Assembly (NCBI GenBank): GCA_046714215.1
Contig: JBKKBM010000031.1
Coordinates: forward strand, 1-8,609
Direction: 5' to 3'
DNA: 8,609 nucleotides
Source: DATLCI01 sp046714215
GTDB taxonomy: Bacteria > Acidobacteriota > Terriglobia > Terriglobales > Acidobacteriaceae
In this document: positions 7,589-8,609 of the stretch, in pieces
Numbering within the stretch: position 1 is the stretch's first letter
Layout of the letters: every line of letters starts with the position of its first letter
Notes under the pieces: model-generated
Told to the model about the DNA's origin: nothing
The model's input: the letters and a program-made list of their open reading frames with translations, nothing else
Databases searched by the model: none
Made by a program: the position numbers and the translations under genes

Positions 7589-7651
7589 GCTGTTGCTCTT
7601 ACTGAATCGCTGACGGCTGATGGCTTGGCTTTCCCAGCCCGACTCCGCAAA

Positions 7652-7682
7652 ACCAAAAGCCCGCTTGCGCGAGGCTTTTGGT
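7652..7682 (-). terminator. Terminator-like hairpin after the small peptide gene
   Basis: A 10-bp perfect stem (ACCAAAAGCC with GGCTTTTGGT) encloses a short CGC/GCG inner stem. Read on the - strand, the descending arm ends in CTTTTGGTTTTG, a T-rich stretch like an imperfect intrinsic terminator. It lies 34 bases after the stop of the 36-residue peptide gene and would end the merR-peptide transcript. The stem is symmetrical, so it could also act weakly on the + strand. Confidence 0.55.
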
Positions 7683-7715
7683 GAACCGAGTGCTTTTGGC
7701 TTTACAGCGTGAGAG

Positions 7716-7826
7716 TCACTTGCACAGCGGGCAGCAGCCCGAAGCGCAGACTGTGGGAGCTACGGTGGCGGCCTTCGCCGCGACCACTAGCGCCAGGACG
7801 ACGAGTGCGGTCATGTATTTGCGCAT
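7716..7826 (-). CDS. 36-residue exported Cys-rich peptide under MerR-type control
   Basis: A very short gene on the - strand encoding 36 residues. It starts with a basic MRKY, has a hydrophobic core TALVVLALVVA (6-16) and a likely signal-peptidase site after AKA (17-19). This would leave a 17-residue mature peptide ending CASGCCPLCK. Its four cysteines (27, 31, 32, 35) form CxxxCCxxC, a plausible soft-metal or thiol site. The ATG at 7826 is preceded at seven bases by a full AGGAGG Shine-Dalgarno, the best in the window, and a MerR-type operator-promoter lies just upstream. A terminator-like hairpin follows. No lipobox is present (PTVC lacks G/A/S before Cys). I do not recognise the family. 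Metal binding or buffering at the envelope is inference from the cysteines and the regulator. It could instead serve as a leader peptide. Confidence 0.72.
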   Translation of the reverse strand: MRKYMTALVVLALVVAAKAATVAPTVCASGCCPLCK

Positions 7827-7833
7827 GGTGTTA

Positions 7834-7839
7834 CCTCCT
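7834..7839 (-). promoter_or_regulatory. Strong ribosome binding site of the Cys-rich peptide
   Basis: AGGAGG on the - strand, inside TAGGAGGT, seven bases before the ATG. This full-consensus Shine-Dalgarno is the main reason to accept so short a gene as translated. Confidence 0.8.
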
Positions 7840-7849
7840 AAATGATCTC

Positions 7850-7881
7850 AATCTACGGCTTGCACCCAGGTGCAAGGTCAA
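7850..7881 (-). promoter_or_regulatory. MerR-type operator-promoter of the Cys-rich peptide
   Basis: On the - strand, TTGACC (-35, 7876-7881) and TAGATT (-10, 7850-7855) are separated by 20 bp, longer than the usual 17 and characteristic of MerR-family promoters, where the bound regulator untwists DNA to realign the two boxes. The spacer contains the perfect dyad CTTGCACC-TG-GGTGCAAG (7859-7876), directly next to the -35 box. The merR stop codon (7878-7880) lies within the -35 box, so the promoter is embedded at the end of the regulator gene. The same core recurs before merR. Confidence 0.8.
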
Positions 7882-8273
7882 GCATAAAGTTCGCGGATGA
7901 TCACGCAGTCGTCCACGGTCCCTTTGCGATTGCAGGCAGCCGTCAGCTTCTCCAGACGGCTTTTGAGCGTACGCAACATGCGGATGCGGCTCTCGATGTC
8001 GGCGATCTTGTGGCGGGCGAGGTCGCACACCTCCGCTGAAGGACGCTTGCGCGCTGTCATGCCCAGCAATTCTCCCACTTCTTTCAAGGTGAAGCCCAAC
8101 TCCTGAGCGTGGCGGATGAAGCGCAGCCGCCGTACCGAATCTTCGGAATATGAGCGGTAGCCCGCAGTCGTACGCGGAGGCGCGGGCAGCAGCCCCCGGC
8201 GCTCGTAGTATCGGACCGTAGCCAGATTCACCTCGGCTTTGTGGGCCAGTTGTCCTACTGTGAATGTCGCCAT
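7878..8273 (-). CDS. MerR-family heavy-metal-type transcriptional regulator
   Basis: 131 residues. An N-terminal winged helix-turn-helix is clear: FTVGQLAHKAEVNLATVRYY (4-23), ERRGLLPAPPRT, GYRSY (38-42), then RLRFIRHAQELGFTLKEVGELL. A dimerisation helix follows (about 80-112), then a metal loop with Cys114 and Cys123. These two Cys have the numbering and spacing of the Hg(II)-binding Cys114/Cys123 of Bacillus MerR, but position 79 is Ser, and a Cys lies one helical turn later at 83. The sensed metal is therefore uncertain (Hg, Zn/Cd/Pb or Cu class). Start choice: the ATG at 8273 gives the normal family N-terminus and sits just after an operator. The frame stays open upstream to 8534, but that stretch reads through repeats. 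Regulator and target are on the same strand, 51 bases apart. Confidence 0.9.
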   Translation of the reverse strand: MATFTVGQLAHKAEVNLATVRYYERRGLLPAPPRTTAGYRSYSEDSVRRLRFIRHAQELGFTLKEVGELLGMTARKRPSAEVCDLARHKIADIESRIRMLRTLKSRLEKLTAACNRKGTVDDCVIIRELYA

Positions 8274-8280
8274 ACTAAGA

Positions 8281-8312
8281 AGTGTAAACCCTGCACCAAG
8301 GTGCAGAGTAAA
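8281..8312 (-). promoter_or_regulatory. MerR-type operator-promoter of the regulator gene itself
   Basis: On the - strand, TTTACT (-35, 8307-8312) and TACACT (-10, 8281-8286) are separated by 20 bp, and the spacer holds the perfect dyad CTGCACC-TT-GGTGCAG (8291-8306) abutting the -35 box. The geometry is identical to that of the downstream promoter, with the shared core TGCACCTKGGTGCA. The -10 box ends seven bases before the merR ATG, so the transcript may start at the ATG itself (leaderless). This implies autoregulation. Confidence 0.75.
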
Positions 8313-8335
8313 GGGGCTTTTGTGCGGTGCGGTGG

Positions 8336-8353
8336 ACAGCCGTCCTCGGCTGT
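8336..8353. repeat. Short intergenic hairpin
   Basis: ACAGCCG and CGGCTGT form a perfect 7-bp stem around TCCT. There is no T-tract on either side. It lies about 24 bases upstream of the merR -35 box and resembles other intergenic palindromes in this window rather than an operator. Confidence 0.5.
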
Positions 8354-8467
8354 GCGGTTTTGCCATGCAGGCAGAGCGAAAGCGGCCTTCGGCAGAGCGG
8401 TAGGGCGCGGTGCGCCGGGTTTGAATGCAGGCCTGAAGACCTGCTCCACTCAAATCTCCTTTCTGGC

Positions 8468-8522
8468 TGTCATCCAGAGCGCCTTTTTCTGGATTGAAGG
8501 ATCTTGCGTTTGGCATTGGTTT
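8468..8522. repeat. Short copy of the TGTCATCC...TTGCGTTTGGCATTGG repeat
   Basis: It begins TGTCATCCAGAGCG, continues CTTTTTCTGG, then GAAGGATC and TTGCGTTTGGCATTGGTTT. It matches the start, middle and end of the copy at 7491-7588 and the start and GAAGGATC of the copy at 2615. Confidence 0.7.
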
Positions 8523-8561
8523 CACAAGCCCCACCCAAGCTCCGCTTGGGTGGGGCTTGTG
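8523..8561. repeat. Perfect 18-bp hairpin with 3-base loop
   Basis: CACAAGCCCCACCCAAGC pairs with GCTTGGGTGGGGCTTGTG around TCC, with no mismatch. This is the strongest secondary structure in the window. No T-tract follows on either strand. It may be a terminator or mRNA-stabilising end for a - strand gene beyond the window, or a REP-like element. Confidence 0.65.
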
Positions 8562-8609
8562 CTTGAGTGTTGTCTTAAGGCTAGCGGTATGCGGGGATCT
8601 TCACTGAAG

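Larger units (their letters stand above)
7404..7651. other. Non-coding gap with one dispersed repeat
   Basis: No gene is supported between the ankyrin gene start and the terminator-like hairpin that follows the small peptide gene. The region holds the upstream sequence of the ankyrin gene (to about 7445) and a degenerate copy of the TGTCATCCTGAGC repeat (7491-7588). Short open frames here run through the repeat and lack ribosome-binding sites. Confidence 0.6.
8313..8609. other. Non-coding repeat-rich region upstream of merR
   Basis: No gene is supported here. The region holds a 7-bp hairpin ACAGCCG/CGGCTGT (8336-8353), a GCAGGCCTGAAGACCTGC imperfect palindrome (about 8427-8444), a copy of the dispersed TGTCATCC repeat (8468-8522) and an 18-bp perfect hairpin (8523-8561). 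The last 48 bases contain nothing I recognise. Confidence 0.6.

Noticed and set aside
7716..7826. Lipoprotein interpretation of the Cys-rich peptide
   Set aside because: The residue before the first Cys is Val, not Gly/Ala/Ser, so there is no lipobox; an AKA signal-peptidase I site fits better.
8274..8534. 87-residue N-terminal extension of the MerR reading frame
   Set aside because: It runs through the operator, promoter and a dispersed repeat, and normal MerR proteins begin at the ATG at 8273.

Overview
The window looks like chromosomal DNA from a GC-rich Gram-negative soil bacterium, most likely an Acidobacteriota (Terriglobia) member. That placement is inference. It rests on the style of the encoded TopA and MEDS proteins and on intergenic modules of the type TGTCATCCTGAGCGGAGCG...GAAGGATC and CTCTGTGGTTAAAGG, which I associate with that phylum. 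No rRNA, tRNA, CRISPR array or insertion sequence was seen.

Layout: (1) 2-2514, + strand: 3' part of topA (DNA topoisomerase I), 5' end cut by the window edge, with a one-base frameshift near 2044-2049 inside the zinc-ribbon tail. (2) 2515-2770: a convergent intergenic region of small repeats and hairpins. (3) 7403 down to 2771, - strand: a tight five-gene cluster consisting of a membrane-anchored ankyrin-repeat protein, two stand-alone MEDS-domain proteins, and an MlaE/MlaF lipid-transport permease and ATPase pair. Two junctions overlap (ATGA and TGATG) and the other two gaps are 49-50 bases. No MCE (MlaD) gene is present. (4) 7404-7715: non-coding DNA with a dispersed repeat and a terminator-like hairpin. 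(5) 8312 down to 7716, - strand: a compact metal-sensor unit made of a MerR-family regulator and a 36-residue Cys-rich exported peptide. Each gene is preceded by the same kind of operator-promoter (core TGCACCTKGGTGCA in a 20-bp spacer). (6) 8313-8609: repeat-rich non-coding DNA ending in a perfect 18-bp hairpin.

How they work together: the MerR unit is self-contained. The regulator appears to control its own promoter and, through a second operator overlapping its stop codon, the small peptide, which has an excellent Shine-Dalgarno and a CxxxCCxxC cluster after a predicted signal peptide. This is the best candidate for an undescribed system here. The ankyrin/MEDS/Mla cluster may couple sensing of small ligands to envelope lipid maintenance, but that link is only positional. 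Three active-site oddities are worth checking: a lost acidic residue in TopA, Ser in place of the Walker B catalytic Glu in MlaF, and Ser79 plus Cys83 in place of the usual Cys79 in MerR.
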